DNA of 64,000 nucleotides from Desertivirga arenae (GCF_017355785.1 NZ_JAFEWE010000017.1:90321-154320); one strand, 5' to 3'; numbered from the stretch's first letter, positions 36,143 to 46,143 are shown. Made by a program: numbers and translations. Notes: generated by a model from the sequence alone, not told the origin.

Positions 36143-38596
36143 TTAATTACCTCCGCTTTTTCCTGCGACATCATCATTCTGAATACCTCTTTGATTCTTC
36201 TTTATAGATCCGTTTAACTTACCAAACTTATAGCTTAAACTAAGAGCAAAGGTTCGGTAGTAATTCTGAAATGTTTCAGATTGAATAAATTGTGCCGAGC
36301 TTGTTTCGTTTTTCCAATTCCTGAACTTTTGAAATGGATTATTAACTGAAGCAGAAATAGTTGCCTTCTTTTTAAGGAATTCTTTAGACAAGCTGGCAGA
36401 TGTGTAGTAGTAAGGATTTGACTGCCCCTGCAAGGTAATCCATGCACTGTAAAATCCTGCATTCACCCCAGCTTTCCAGTCGTTTTTAAACTTATATCCC
36501 AGATAAGTATAGATGTTACCCTGCATGCCTTCATTTTGCATTTTGATCCCATCAATTATTCCATCCATCAGGACATAAGATAAACGGCCATTCAAATTAA
36601 TATTGAACGCTTTCGTAATTTGTTGATTAGTATTCACATTAAAGCCAAAATCTTTGTTTTTGCCAATATTTTCAAAAGTAGCCCTTCCAACATTACCCTC
36701 AATTCGATTTACATATTGAATAGTATTATTAGCAAAAGAATAACTTATACCGAGATTCAACGAACCCTTCTTGAACCAGCTGTAGTTCAAATCGAAATTA
36801 TGATTAAGTACTGGCTTTAAGTCCTTATTGCCAGAACGGGTAAATTTATCATTTAATTGCTCCTCAAAGGGGTTCAACTCCCAAATGTTTGGTCTTTGAA
36901 TTCTTTGGGTGTACCCCAAATTTATACTACTGCTTTGTTTAAACTTCCTTTGTATAGATAGAGAGGGTATAAAATTATTGTAGTTCGTATTCAAAGGAGT
37001 ATTAACAGATTCAAAATAAGCGTCTACCATCGTCCGCTCCAATCGCAGTCCCCCTTTAATCGCCCAGTCATTTAATTTCAGGTGGTATGAATTATAAAAA
37101 CTATATACATTCTGGTCATAATTGAAATTGTTCGACTTTGAGGCATCTACAGAATATAAACTTTCCTTTGTTTCTCCTGCATAGGTACCGTATTCAAACT
37201 CACTAAAATTGTCCCGTAGTATAAGCTTCATTCCTCCTTCAATATTCAATTTTTTGAAAGGATGCACATAGTCCATCTGAATTGTTTGTTCCCTTGTTCC
37301 CGAATTATTCTTCTGCCCATAATTTGGATGCAAGTTCCAATCGTATTGATACCGATCATATGCGAAGAAGTTGTTCGAGTTATTATCTACTCCAGAGTTT
37401 ATCTTATATGATCCTGTTAGCAATTGTTCCTTATTTCGCTTAAATCCCAATTGATAATTAATCCCAATATCATATCCATTCCAATCGTAGCTACTAGGAT
37501 TTGAGATATTATAACCACTGGTCCTGGCACTGTTGGATACTAAGTACTCATTCATGAACTGCAGGTTATTGTTTTTACCATCTCCATAGTTATAGCCTAA
37601 TTCCGCTGTTATAAGATTGAGCGTATCAATTTCATAGCTAATCTCTGCATTCGAATACATATAACTTCCATTATTTGCTCTATTACCGTTCATTTGCAGG
37701 GAGGTAGAATTGTCACCGAGAGTTGTTCTGGAAAGAGCAAAATTTGTAGCTCCTAGATCTCTCAAATTTCCTCCCACGTAAGATGAGATCCCCAGCTTTT
37801 TTCCCTTAAGGGTCATCTGCAAATTTGACCCCGGCCCATATGGGAAGTTATATCTTGTAGTTACCGTGCCATTGTACCCCTGATCTATTTTTTTGTTGGT
37901 AATGATATTAATGATTCCTGCTAAACCTTCTCCATCGTACTTAGCGGGCGGCGTAGTGATGACCTCAATCTTTTGAATATTACTAGCTGGCATACTTTTA
38001 AAAACATCCTTGGGACTACGCGCCACTAAAGAAGAAGGCCTGCCATTAATTAACACTTTAAAGCTCCCACTACCTTTTACCTGGATATTATCGTCGGCAT
38101 CAATGGTTACCAATGGCACCTTGCGCAACATATCGAGTACATTATTTATCTTGCTCTCAGGGTCTGCCTGTACATCATAGGCGATGCGATCAACTTCCTG
38201 TTTAATTAAAGGCCTATCCCCTGTAATGGTCACTTCCTTTAGTTGACTGTTCAGGGATGCGAGAGGTAGTGTTCCAAGATCGATGGTTTCACCTTCCCCC
38301 GAAGTTTCAATGTCTTTACTCCATAATCCATAACCTACACTAATAAGAGATAGCTTATACTTTCCCGGTGGGACCTTCGAGAGTATAAAGTCTCCTTTTC
38401 CAGAAGTTATTGATGTTTTAAAAGGTTTATTCTCTGGGGTCTTCAATGCAACAGTTACAAAATCCAGATTTTTTTTAGACGAAGAATCAATAACAACTCC
38501 TCTTATAGAGTACGTCTTTGTTTCCTGTGCAAAGCCCGAGATAAAGGCCAGGATTAACAAGAGGGTAGAAAACTCCTGCTTTAGGGTCAGTTTCAT
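36143..38596 (-). CDS. Outer membrane beta-barrel receptor (TonB-dependent receptor-like, CarboxypepD_reg and barrel)
   Basis: The 817-residue protein has a signal peptide (about 1-23, ending ISGFAQE). A carboxypeptidase-regulatory-like domain covers 28-110 (IRGVVIDSSSKKNLDFVTV, VPPGKYKLSLISVGY). A plug-like region covers 120-235 (VDRIAYDVQADPESK, VLDMLRKVPLVTIDADD, KVLINGRPSS, IEVITTPPAKYDGEGLAGI). A long barrel ends in FALSLSYKFGKL with a short tail. It belongs to the outer-membrane receptor family of Bacteroidota that usually lacks a SusD partner, and none is present here. The ligand is unknown. It is a single gene facing the terminator it shares with the convergent gene. Confidence 0.9.
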   Translation of the reverse strand: MKLTLKQEFSTLLLILAFISGFAQETKTYSIRGVVIDSSSKKNLDFVTVALKTPENKPFKTSITSGKGDFILSKVPPGKYKLSLISVGYGLWSKDIETSGEGETIDLGTLPLASLNSQLKEVTITGDRPLIKQEVDRIAYDVQADPESKINNVLDMLRKVPLVTIDADDNIQVKGSGSFKVLINGRPSSLVARSPKDVFKSMPASNIQKIEVITTPPAKYDGEGLAGIINIITNKKIDQGYNGTVTTRYNFPYGPGSNLQMTLKGKKLGISSYVGGNLRDLGATNFALSRTTLGDNSTSLQMNGNRANNGSYMYSNAEISYEIDTLNLITAELGYNYGDGKNNNLQFMNEYLVSNSARTSGYNISNPSSYDWNGYDIGINYQLGFKRNKEQLLTGSYKINSGVDNNSNNFFAYDRYQYDWNLHPNYGQKNNSGTREQTIQMDYVHPFKKLNIEGGMKLILRDNFSEFEYGTYAGETKESLYSVDASKSNNFNYDQNVYSFYNSYHLKLNDWAIKGGLRLERTMVDAYFESVNTPLNTNYNNFIPSLSIQRKFKQSSSINLGYTQRIQRPNIWELNPFEEQLNDKFTRSGNKDLKPVLNHNFDLNYSWFKKGSLNLGISYSFANNTIQYVNRIEGNVGRATFENIGKNKDFGFNVNTNQQITKAFNINLNGRLSYVLMDGIIDGIKMQNEGMQGNIYTYLGYKFKNDWKAGVNAGFYSAWITLQGQSNPYYYTSASLSKEFLKKKATISASVNNPFQKFRNWKNETSSAQFIQSETFQNYYRTFALSLSYKFGKLNGSIKKNQRGIQNDDVAGKSGGN

Positions 38597-38796
38597 AGTT
38601 TTAATTTGAGGTTATTTAGGTATCTATTGTGAAAACGAGCTTCTCTAATTCCAATCGTTACCTTCCGGTTTATCAGCTGCACTGTAACTATGAAATAAGA
38701 TGACTAACTTAAGGAAGTTCCATAAATCTAATTGTTAAAAAAAGTTAAGCAATGTTTAACTAATAGACGTATTGGTTTAGGTTTCGTTACAGTCTT

Positions 38797-39357
38797 CTAT
38801 TTATTGTAGCGAGTCATCGTTAATTCAGCTCCAGCTGTTACAAAACTTTCGATCATTTCGATCGATCTAACAATCAGGGCTGGCAGTTCGGGCACTTCGT
38901 CATCGTCGAAACCGCTCAGAACGTAGTCAACTTGTCTTCCTTTTGGATAATTGTCTCCTATCCCAAATCTTAGTCTCGAATAATTCTGTCCTCCCACAGT
39001 CCCCTCGATGCTTTTAAGTCCGTTATGGCCTGCACTGCTCCCTTTGGGTTTAATTCTGATGGCACCAAAAGGAATTGCAAGATCATCCACCAAAACAAGG
39101 ACATTTTCAATGGGAATCTTAAGTTCTTGCATCCAAAAGTTGACAGCCTTGCCACTAAGGTTCATATAAGTAGTAGGTTTGATAAGATGCAGTTTTTTCC
39201 CTTTATGATTTAGCTCTGTATAATAGGCTAGTTTCAAATTGGAAAAGCGTACTCCTGCTTTCTTCGCCATTTCATCCAGGATCATAAATCCTATGTTATG
39301 ACGAGTGTCTGCGTACTCACTTCCAATATTTCCCAGACCTACTATAAGATATTTCAT
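38797..39357 (-). CDS. pth: Peptidyl-tRNA hydrolase
   Basis: The 186-residue protein has the family motifs VGLGNIGSEYADTRHNIGF (catalytic His20), TYMNLSGKAV and VLVDDLAIPFG (Asp93), and AGHNGLKSI. It hydrolyses peptidyl-tRNA released from stalled ribosomes. It is third in the order prs, rplY, pth on the minus strand, a common arrangement. The 225-base gap from rplY contains a repeat array and a terminator, so its own promoter is likely. Confidence 0.97.
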   Translation of the reverse strand: MKYLIVGLGNIGSEYADTRHNIGFMILDEMAKKAGVRFSNLKLAYYTELNHKGKKLHLIKPTTYMNLSGKAVNFWMQELKIPIENVLVLVDDLAIPFGAIRIKPKGSSAGHNGLKSIEGTVGGQNYSRLRFGIGDNYPKGRQVDYVLSGFDDDEVPELPALIVRSIEMIESFVTAGAELTMTRYNK

Positions 39358-39434
39358 GGATCAAAAATAAGTTTATTTGCGATTTAGAATTAATAATCTG
39401 CAGTTTTTCATGAAGGCTGGAGATTTCTTCCCGA

Positions 39435-39468
39435 TGCACCTTCTGTATAATCGTCCAACGAAGGTGCA
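39435..39468. repeat. Inverted repeat upstream of pth
   Basis: TGCACCTT and AAGGTGCA form a perfect eight-base inverted repeat separated by 18 bases, 78-111 bases before the pth start. No T-run follows; it could be a regulator site or a weak stem. Confidence 0.4.
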
Positions 39469-39472
39469 GAAA

Positions 39473-39500
39473 CAAAAAAGGCAACCTTTTCAGGCTGCCT
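39473..39500 (-). terminator. Terminator downstream of rplY
   Basis: On the minus strand AGGCAGCC and GGTTGCCT pair (one G-T) around a six-base loop and are followed by TTTTTTG. It lies past the repeat array about 80 bases after the rplY stop. Confidence 0.75.
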
Positions 39501-39504
39501 CCTT

Positions 39505-39580
39505 AAATCTGTGAAATCAACACCAATCAGTGTAATCACATAAAATCGGTGTAATCGACTCTAAACGGTGTAATCTCAAA
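39505..39580 (+). repeat. Imperfect intergenic repeat array, AATCGGTGTAATC family
   Basis: Four units of 18-20 bases run in tandem. Their cores are AATCTGTGAAATC, AATCAGTGTAATC, AATCGGTGTAATC and AACGGTGTAATC. They directly abut the rplY stop codon. The same unit appears in the opposite strand at 20961-21035. Confidence 0.7.
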
Positions 39581-39582
39581 AA

Positions 39583-40164
39583 TTATTTTCCTTTTGCTGC
39601 TTCTTGCTCAGCCTGACGAAGAGCACGAGAAGTAGTTACTGATACGATAGTATCTTCAGGAGTGTTAGTGATTTCGAATTCATCAAATTTTAAATCACGT
39701 ACACGTACTGATTTACCAACTTCTAAAGGTTCGATACTAACTTCTACGTTTTGAGGCATGTTAGCAGGAAGAGCTTTAACACGTAGTTTACGCAATTTCT
39801 GAACTAATTTACCACCCATTTTTACACCCGGAGAAGTACCAGTCAGTTTAACAGGGATTCCCATGATCAATGGTTTCTCAGGATTTAACTGAAAAAAGTC
39901 AACGTGCAGGATTTGCTCATTTAACGGATGAAACTGAGAATCCTGAATGATAGCCTGAACCTTAGTTCCTTCAATATCAATTTCTACAAACTGCACTTCA
40001 GGAGTGTAAATAATTGCTTTTAAATCACTTGCGTTAACAGCAAAGTGAATCTGCTCGTTTCCACCATACAAAACAGCAGGCACTTTACCTTCGTAACGCA
40101 GCTCCTTTGCATCGCGTTTCCCTACGTTCCCTCTTTTGGAACCGCTAATAGCGATAGTTTTCAT
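39583..40164 (-). CDS. rplY: 50S ribosomal protein L25 (general stress protein CTC form)
   Basis: The 193-residue protein is the long CTC-type L25, with the 5S rRNA-binding N-terminal domain (about 1-90; GKRDAKELRYEGKVPAVLYG, HVDFFQLNP) and the C-terminal TL5-like domain (about 95-185). It binds 5S rRNA in the large subunit. It lies 30 bases after prs and is probably cotranscribed with it. The alanine/glutamine/lysine-rich tail is normal for Bacteroidota. Confidence 0.97.
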   Translation of the reverse strand: MKTIAISGSKRGNVGKRDAKELRYEGKVPAVLYGGNEQIHFAVNASDLKAIIYTPEVQFVEIDIEGTKVQAIIQDSQFHPLNEQILHVDFFQLNPEKPLIMGIPVKLTGTSPGVKMGGKLVQKLRKLRVKALPANMPQNVEVSIEPLEVGKSVRVRDLKFDEFEITNTPEDTIVSVTTSRALRQAEQEAAKGK

Positions 40165-40194
40165 GTTATATATATTTATATTTAATAATGCAAT

Positions 40195-41139
40195 TTAATC
40201 TACTCTAAACAGGTCACTAATCGAACCGTGCTCATTTACATTAGCAATAGCTTTTGCAAACAGCTCGGCAGTGGATAGCACCCTTATTTTAGATGAATCC
40301 TGCTTAAGCGGGATAGTATCTGTAACGATTAACTCAGTTAATACTGAATTTTCGACAGTATCGTATGCTTTCCCTGACAGAACCGGATGTGTACAAACTG
40401 CTCTTACCGAGCTAGCTCCGTTCTGCATAATCAGATCAGCAGCTTTAGCGAGGGTTCCTGCAGTATCACAGATATCATCAATTAACACAATATCCCTGTC
40501 CTTAACATCCCCTATGATCGACATAGATTCTATTTCATTGGCTCTTTTCCTTCTCTTATCACAGATAACAACTTCTGCATTGAAGAACTTAGCGAAAGTA
40601 CGGGCTCTGTAAGAACCTCCCATATCTGGTGAAGCTATAGTAAGATTAGGTAGCTTCAAGCTTTTGATATAAGGAACAAAGATTACCGAAGCATCAAGAT
40701 GATCTACCGGAATATCAAAAAATCCCTGAATCTGAGCAGCATGCAAATCCATCGTCATAATACGATTTGCTCCAGCAGCAGTAATCAGGTTTGCAATAAG
40801 CTTTGCACCAATGGCAACCCTTGGCTTATCCTTTCTATCCTGCCTTGCCATACCAAAATAAGGTACCACAACAGTAATATAATGAGCTGAAGCTCTTTTT
40901 GCTGCATCGGTCAGAAGCAGCAACTCCATCAAATTATCGTAAGGCTGATTTGTAGACTGAATAAGAAATGCGTCACATCCTCTTACCGATTCATTGAAAG
41001 AAGGTTGAAACTCTCCGTCGCTAAAACGTGAAATCACCACATCTCCTAATTCTCTTCCGTAAGCTTTGGCTATTTTTGCAGCAAGATCGACTGTACCGGA
41101 ACCGGGGAATAATTTAACAGGGTTGAACTGTTGCGGCAT
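40195..41139 (-). CDS. prs: Ribose-phosphate pyrophosphokinase
   Basis: The 314-residue protein has the PRPP synthetase motifs: SFNESVRGCDAFLIQST, DLHAAQIQGFFDIPVDHL (metal site) and the PRPP-binding loop DIVLIDDICDTAGTL. It makes 5-phosphoribosyl diphosphate from ribose 5-phosphate and ATP for nucleotide, histidine and tryptophan synthesis. Length fits the class I family. It follows tRNA-Gln, but a strong terminator between the two shows that the tRNA is a separate transcript. Confidence 0.98.
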   Translation of the reverse strand: MPQQFNPVKLFPGSGTVDLAAKIAKAYGRELGDVVISRFSDGEFQPSFNESVRGCDAFLIQSTNQPYDNLMELLLLTDAAKRASAHYITVVVPYFGMARQDRKDKPRVAIGAKLIANLITAAGANRIMTMDLHAAQIQGFFDIPVDHLDASVIFVPYIKSLKLPNLTIASPDMGGSYRARTFAKFFNAEVVICDKRRKRANEIESMSIIGDVKDRDIVLIDDICDTAGTLAKAADLIMQNGASSVRAVCTHPVLSGKAYDTVENSVLTELIVTDTIPLKQDSSKIRVLSTAELFAKAIANVNEHGSISDLFRVD

Positions 41140-41160
41140 TGCTGTATTTTCTAATGGATT

Positions 41161-41195
41161 TAAAAAAAATTCGGATTGTGTTTTTCACAATCCGA
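41161..41195 (-). terminator. Terminator after tRNA-Gln
   Basis: A perfect ten-base stem TCGGATTGTG/CACAATCCGA with a five-base loop is followed on the minus strand by AT and seven to eight T. It ends the tRNA transcript before prs. Confidence 0.9.
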
Positions 41196-41210
41196 TTCTT
41201 CTTTTTTACG

Positions 41211-41281
41211 TTGCCCGACCAGGATTCGAACCTAGACAAACTGAACCAAAATCAGTTGTACTACCTTTATACTATCGGGCA
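41211..41281 (-). tRNA. tRNA-Gln (anticodon TTG)
   Basis: The minus strand folds into a cloverleaf. The acceptor stem is TGCCCGA/TCGGGCA, the D-arm GTAT...GTAC, and the anticodon stem ACTGA/TCAGT with loop TTTTGGT, giving anticodon TTG. The T-arm is CTAGG-TTCGAAT-CCTGG, and the discriminator base is A. CCA is not encoded in the gene. Confidence 0.95.
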
Positions 41282-41484
41282 ATCTCCTGCTGAGAAAGTG
41301 TCTCTCTCAAATGGTGGTGCAAATATAGAGCGATAAACAACATCCTACAAGTCTTTTTTTTAATTTTTTGATAACATCCTGATTTAATGCTTAAAATATG
41401 TTAAAGGCCTATTCACAGAATTGCTAATTGAATACTAATCGCTATTTTCGGCATCGATAAAATTACAGCTTACTATATAGCTAT

Positions 41485-44400
41485 ATGAATTACAATAAAA
41501 CTAATAACCTTCTTGGATGGCTTTGTTTCGCCATTGCCGCCATTACTTACACTTTAACCTTAGAGCCTACTGCCAGCTTTTGGGACTGTGGAGAGTTTAT
41601 TGCATCAGCATATAAATTGCAGGTAGTGCATCAACCCGGTGCTCCCCTGTTTCTGATGATCGCTAAAATATTTTCTTTGCTTGCCGGTGGCGATAAGAGT
41701 AAAATTGCTTACTGGATGAATATGAGCTCTGCGCTTTCCAGTGCAGCAACTATACTTTTTCTTTTTTGGACAATTACGGCCCTTGTCAGGAAAGTACTTG
41801 CAAAAAGAGACGAAGAAATTACTACTGGCAAAATGATCTCCATCATGGGATCGGGAGTAGTTGGAGCGCTCGCTTACACATTTTCCGACACATTCTGGTT
41901 CTCTGCGGTTGAGGCCGAGGTATATGCAATGTCCTCACTCTGTACTGCTATTGTTTTTTGGGCTATTTTAAAATGGGAGCATCATGCAGATGAACCCGGA
42001 TCAGACAGATGGATCATATTCATTGCCTACATCATGGGGCTCTCTATAGGTATTCACCTTTTGAATCTACTTGTGATACCAGCCATTGCCTTAGTTTATT
42101 ACTTCCGTCGCTCCAACGATATAACCAGTGCGGGAACCATCAAAGCGTTATTAATTGGTATAGTAATTTTAGGTATTGTGCAATATGGTATTATACAATA
42201 CATTGTAAAGTTTGCTGCTTACTTTGACCTTTTCTTCGTAAATACATTAGGAATGGGCTTTGGATCAGGGGTTATTGTATTTGCCTTATTAGTTATTATA
42301 GGATTAACTTATGGTATACTTTATTCTATTAAAAATTCTAAGGCAATCTTAAACCTCGCTTTAATTTGTACTACTTTCATCCTAATCGGATACAGTTCTT
42401 TCGCAATGATTGTGATAAGGGCTAAAGCAAACACAACCTTAAACAATAACGATCCTGATAACGCATTCGCTTTATTGAGCTATTTGAACCGTGAGCAATA
42501 TGGCGACCGGCCTTTACTATACGGTGAGTACTTCGATTCACAACCCATCGAAAATAAAGAGGATGGTAATGTTTATCGTAAAGGAGATACAAAATATGAA
42601 GTGGTGGGAAAGAAATACGAAACTGTTTTTGATCGTAATACCTTGCTTCCAAGAATGTATAGCCGTAGTCCTCAGCATGCTGACTTCTATAGGGAGTGGA
42701 TGAGGATTCCGGAAGGCTCGTCTCCTACTTTTGCGCACAATCTGGGATTTCTTTTCTCTTATCAGGTAGGTTTTATGTATGCCCGATATTTCTTATGGGA
42801 TTTTGCAGGTCGCCAGAATGATGATCAGGGCCATGGAAATTTTACCTCAGGAAACTGGATCAGTGGTATTAAACCGATCGATGCAGCAAGATTAGGTTCT
42901 CAGGATCACCTTCCTCCCAGTATCAAAGAAAACAATGCCTATAACCGCTTCTATTTCCTGCCGCTTATTGTTGGTTTAATTGGTGCAATATGGCATTTTA
43001 AAAGAAATCAGAAAGACGCAGGAGTTGTTGGTTTACTATTTTTCTTTACCGGATTAGCTATTGTACTTTATCTTAACCAAACCCCATTGCAACCACGTGA
43101 ACGAGATTATGCCTATGCTGGATCTTTTTACGCTTTTGCAATATGGATTGGTTTAGGGGTAGCGGGAATTGCTGAGTGGCTTGGCAAAAAGACTTCTTAT
43201 ACCAATGCAAGTATTGCAGCTACCGTACTATGCTTGCTTGTTGCACCGGGCCTAATGGCAAAAGAAGGTTGGGATGACCATGATCGATCAGAAAAAACTA
43301 CGGCGAGAGATTTTGCGGTTGATTACCTTGAGTCTTGCGCACCTAATGCTATATTATTTACATATGGAGACAATGACACCTACCCACTATGGTATGTACA
43401 GGAGGTTGAAGGCGTGAGACCGGATGTCAGAATTGTAAATCTTAGTTTGCTGGGGACAGACTGGTATATTCGTCAGATGAAAGACAGAGTAAATTCAGCA
43501 GATCCACTGCCTATAACTATGGCAGACAGTAAATTCGTTCAGGGGGTAAGGGATGTAATTTACTATAGTGAATACACTAAAGATACTGTTGAATTAAAGG
43601 AAATCTTCGATATTATCACCTCTGACAATGACAATGACAAGGTTACCTTGCAGGACGGAAGCCGTGAAAACATCCTTCCTACCAAAAATCTAAAACTTAC
43701 TATCAACCCGGCAGAAGTTCTGGCAACCAAAACCGTAGGTCCGGAAATGAAAGACAGCATAGCATCAACAATGCAGTGGACGTATAACCAGAATTATGTA
43801 ACCAAGGCCGAACTTGCTATGTTTGATATTCTTGCCCATAATAATTGGAAGAGGCCAATTTATTTTGCTGTTACCGTTCCTTCTGAAAACTATATAGGAC
43901 TTCAGAAATACCTGTATAATGAAGGCTTTGCTTACCGGCTAGTTCCGCTAAAACCAGTACTTGTAGACTCAACCAGACAAGCTCCGGAACTGTTAAACAG
44001 CCAGGCGATGTATAGCAACGTTGTTGGCAAATTTAAATGGGGTAATATGAAAAATGCTTCATATCTGGATCCTGAATCGACAAGGATGATAGCCACTATT
44101 ATGAAGACCTTTAATAGCCTTGCAGAAAAGCAATTACAGGAGGGTAAAATTGCTGAAGCCAAAACCACCCTTAATAAAGCATTAGAGGTACTACCTGAGA
44201 AGAATTATCTTTTCTATTTTGTCCTGCACCGTTACTATACGGCAGATCTGTTGTATAAAGTAAATGAACCAGGAAAAGCAAACAAGTTGATTGAAGATAC
44301 GGCAAATTATATTGATGCGGAGCTTAATTATCTTGCTGACGTATCACAGAACAAACCAAATTTGGCTATGAATGACGTCCAGCTTGGAATTTCCGTATTA

Positions 44401-44508
44401 AATGAAATGATTAAGACTACAGAACAGAATAAACAATCAGAACTTACAAACAAACTTCAGAATAAATTCAAATCGCTGGAGGCAAGATTCTCAGGAGCGG
44501 GTTTATAG
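41485..44508 (+). CDS. DUF2723 family integral membrane protein with C-terminal TPR-like region
   Basis: The 1007-residue protein opens with the DUF2723 signature (LEPTASFWDCGEFIASAYKL, HQPGAPLFLMIAKIF) and has about a dozen membrane helices up to about residue 600. A soluble C-terminal part follows with FTYGDNDTYPLWYVQEVEG and TPR-like helices near 870-930. The fold is related to glycosyltransferases of the protein O-mannosyltransferase (GT-C) type. It is widespread in Bacteroidota, but its reaction is not established. A sugar-lipid-dependent transferase in the inner membrane is the best inference. It is transcribed alone and closed by a long terminator. Confidence 0.9.
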   Translation: MNYNKTNNLLGWLCFAIAAITYTLTLEPTASFWDCGEFIASAYKLQVVHQPGAPLFLMIAKIFSLLAGGDKSKIAYWMNMSSALSSAATILFLFWTITALVRKVLAKRDEEITTGKMISIMGSGVVGALAYTFSDTFWFSAVEAEVYAMSSLCTAIVFWAILKWEHHADEPGSDRWIIFIAYIMGLSIGIHLLNLLVIPAIALVYYFRRSNDITSAGTIKALLIGIVILGIVQYGIIQYIVKFAAYFDLFFVNTLGMGFGSGVIVFALLVIIGLTYGILYSIKNSKAILNLALICTTFILIGYSSFAMIVIRAKANTTLNNNDPDNAFALLSYLNREQYGDRPLLYGEYFDSQPIENKEDGNVYRKGDTKYEVVGKKYETVFDRNTLLPRMYSRSPQHADFYREWMRIPEGSSPTFAHNLGFLFSYQVGFMYARYFLWDFAGRQNDDQGHGNFTSGNWISGIKPIDAARLGSQDHLPPSIKENNAYNRFYFLPLIVGLIGAIWHFKRNQKDAGVVGLLFFFTGLAIVLYLNQTPLQPRERDYAYAGSFYAFAIWIGLGVAGIAEWLGKKTSYTNASIAATVLCLLVAPGLMAKEGWDDHDRSEKTTARDFAVDYLESCAPNAILFTYGDNDTYPLWYVQEVEGVRPDVRIVNLSLLGTDWYIRQMKDRVNSADPLPITMADSKFVQGVRDVIYYSEYTKDTVELKEIFDIITSDNDNDKVTLQDGSRENILPTKNLKLTINPAEVLATKTVGPEMKDSIASTMQWTYNQNYVTKAELAMFDILAHNNWKRPIYFAVTVPSENYIGLQKYLYNEGFAYRLVPLKPVLVDSTRQAPELLNSQAMYSNVVGKFKWGNMKNASYLDPESTRMIATIMKTFNSLAEKQLQEGKIAEAKTTLNKALEVLPEKNYLFYFVLHRYYTADLLYKVNEPGKANKLIEDTANYIDAELNYLADVSQNKPNLAMNDVQLGISVLNEMIKTTEQNKQSELTNKLQNKFKSLEARFSGAGL

Positions 44509-44520
44509 TAAACCCGCTTA

Positions 44521-44566
44521 TAAAATAAAAAACCCGGGAAGTAGACTTCCCGGGTTTTTTATTTTA
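44521..44566. terminator. Long bidirectional terminator
   Basis: A nearly gap-free 22-base-pair palindrome is built on CCCGGGAAGT/ACTTCCCGGG, with A- and T-runs on the flanks. It sits between the convergent DUF2723 and accA genes and can terminate both. Confidence 0.93.
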
Positions 44567-44580
44567 TAACAGATAAATTC

Positions 44581-45534
44581 TTATTCAACAACAACGCCCA
44601 TAGCACAGAATTTCTCAATTCTCTCATTAATAAGCGTATCAGTATCCTTCTGTTTCAATGCTTCTATATCTTCAAGGATACGAGTTTTTATGGTAGCAGC
44701 CATTGCTTCGGGATCTTGATGAGCGCCGCCAATAGGCTCCGGAATAATACCATCAACCAGCCCATTTTTATGCATATCTTCCGCTGTAAGCTTAAGTACC
44801 TCTGCAGCCCGTTCTTTGTAATCCCAGCTTCTCCATAATATAGATGAACAAGACTCAGGTGATATCACTGAATACCATGTATGCTCGAGCATATAAACTT
44901 TATCTCCTACTCCTATTCCCAGAGCCCCACCGGATGCTCCCTCCCCAACTACAAAACAAACAATTGGAACTTTCAAAACTGACATCTCCAGCAAATTTCT
45001 GGCAATGGCTTCTCCCTGTCCCCGCTCTTCAGCTTCCAACCCAGGATAAGCTCCAGGTGTATCAATAAAAGTGACTACTGGCTTATTGAACTTTTCGGCA
45101 AGCTTCATCAATCGTAATGCCTTTCTGTATCCCTCAGGATTGGCCATTCCAAAGTTACGATACTGACGGAGTTTAGTGTTCGTTCCCTTCTGATGCCCGA
45201 TTACCATAACTGTCTGACCATTTATCGTTGCAAAGCCACCCACTATTGCTTTGTCATCTTTTACAGTACGGTCTCCGTGTAATTCTATGAAATCATCACA
45301 AATCAGTTCTATGTATTGTAACGTATAGGGCCTTTCTGGATGACGAGAGATCTGCACCTGCTGCCAACCACTCAGGTTCGAGTAAATATCCTTTTTAGCC
45401 TCCTCTAGCTTCGCATCTAACTCCGCAAGAGTGGCAGACATATCTACTTTCGTTTTATCCGCAACCTGTTTTACTTTCTCTATCTGATGCTGTAAGTCAG
45501 CAATAGGTTTCTCAAAATCAAAGGATGTTTTCAT
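44581..45534 (-). CDS. accA: Acetyl-CoA carboxylase carboxyltransferase subunit alpha
   Basis: The 317-residue protein has the AccA N-terminal helix ([20 protein letters not shown]), [27 protein letters not shown] and the carboxyltransferase core [20 protein letters not shown], then [15 protein letters not shown]. It transfers carboxyl from biotin to acetyl-CoA together with AccD, the first step of fatty acid synthesis. Size and motifs match the family. It is a single gene here; accD is not in the window. Confidence 0.98.
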   Translation of the reverse strand: MKTSFDFEKPIADLQHQIEKVKQVADKTKVDMSATLAELDAKLEEAKKDIYSNLSGWQQVQISRHPERPYTLQYIELICDDFIELHGDRTVKDDKAIVGGFATINGQTVMVIGHQKGTNTKLRQYRNFGMANPEGYRKALRLMKLAEKFNKPVVTFIDTPGAYPGLEAEERGQGEAIARNLLEMSVLKVPIVCFVVGEGASGGALGIGVGDKVYMLEHTWYSVISPESCSSILWRSWDYKERAAEVLKLTAEDMHKNGLVDGIIPEPIGGAHQDPEAMAATIKTRILEDIEALKQKDTDTLINERIEKFCAMGVVVE

Positions 45535-45690
45535 TTGCTATTTGTAACAAAATTGGGCTAAGGTAGGAATTTAAATACTTTTACAGAAGAATAACGTTTC
45601 TGAGCAAGTATATAACCATTTCAATAAGCAGTTGAAACGAAAGCTTAGTCAATAAAAATTACAGATGAGCTAACCGGACTACTAGCGCAA

Positions 45691-46095
45691 TTAAGCTCTA
45701 TTCTTTATACTGCTTGTAACAACACTCTTCAATATGGCCGGAGATAGAGGCTTTGAATAGAAACCTCTTACGGCAGAATAAAGCTGCGACCTTGCCTCAT
45801 CATTTGGATCAATGGAAGAGGTAACTATAAAAACAGGGATATCTTTCGCAACTAGTGATCGTAAGTTATCAAACATCTCCAAAAAATCCCATCCATTTAC
45901 CTCAGGCATATTAAGATCTAAAAGAATCATATCAGGCATGGTACTAGTACCATAATAAGCATCCACAAGATCTATTAACGCACTTTTAGGATCAAGGTAG
46001 CATTTATAATCGTCAAAAAAATTATAATGCTTCATCAATGCTTTAGCTAAATGGTGATGAGTGGGATCGTCATCAATAAGTATAACTCGTGGCAT
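45691..46095 (-). CDS. Stand-alone response regulator receiver protein
   Basis: The 134-residue protein is a single receiver domain: acidic pocket D8-D9-D10 (VILIDDDPT), phosphoacceptor Asp60 (MILLDLNMPEVNGWDF), Thr92 (IVTSS) and Lys115 (YSKPLSP). There is no output domain, so it probably acts by protein contact or phosphotransfer, like many small Bacteroidota regulators. No histidine kinase is adjacent. A good -7 promoter element precedes it. Confidence 0.92.
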   Translation of the reverse strand: MPRVILIDDDPTHHHLAKALMKHYNFFDDYKCYLDPKSALIDLVDAYYGTSTMPDMILLDLNMPEVNGWDFLEMFDNLRSLVAKDIPVFIVTSSIDPNDEARSQLYSAVRGFYSKPLSPAILKSVVTSSIKNRA

Positions 46096-46113
46096 TTTTT
46101 ATAATTGTGTAAT

Positions 46114-46143
46114 CAAATATACAAAAATAAATGATGTTGCAAC
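46114..46143 (-). promoter_or_regulatory. Putative promoter of the receiver gene
   Basis: On the minus strand the -7 element TATATTTG (46114-46121) fits TAnnTTTG, with GTTG (three of four to TTTG) 18 bases upstream. The predicted start site is about ten bases before the ATG at 46095. Confidence 0.55.

Noticed and set aside
39505..39580. Possible CRISPR array
   Set aside because: Units are imperfect and only 18-20 bases apart, without distinct repeat-spacer structure, and no cas gene is nearby.
41282..41484. Additional tRNA or small gene next to tRNA-Gln
   Set aside because: No second cloverleaf or credible coding sequence was found in this gap.
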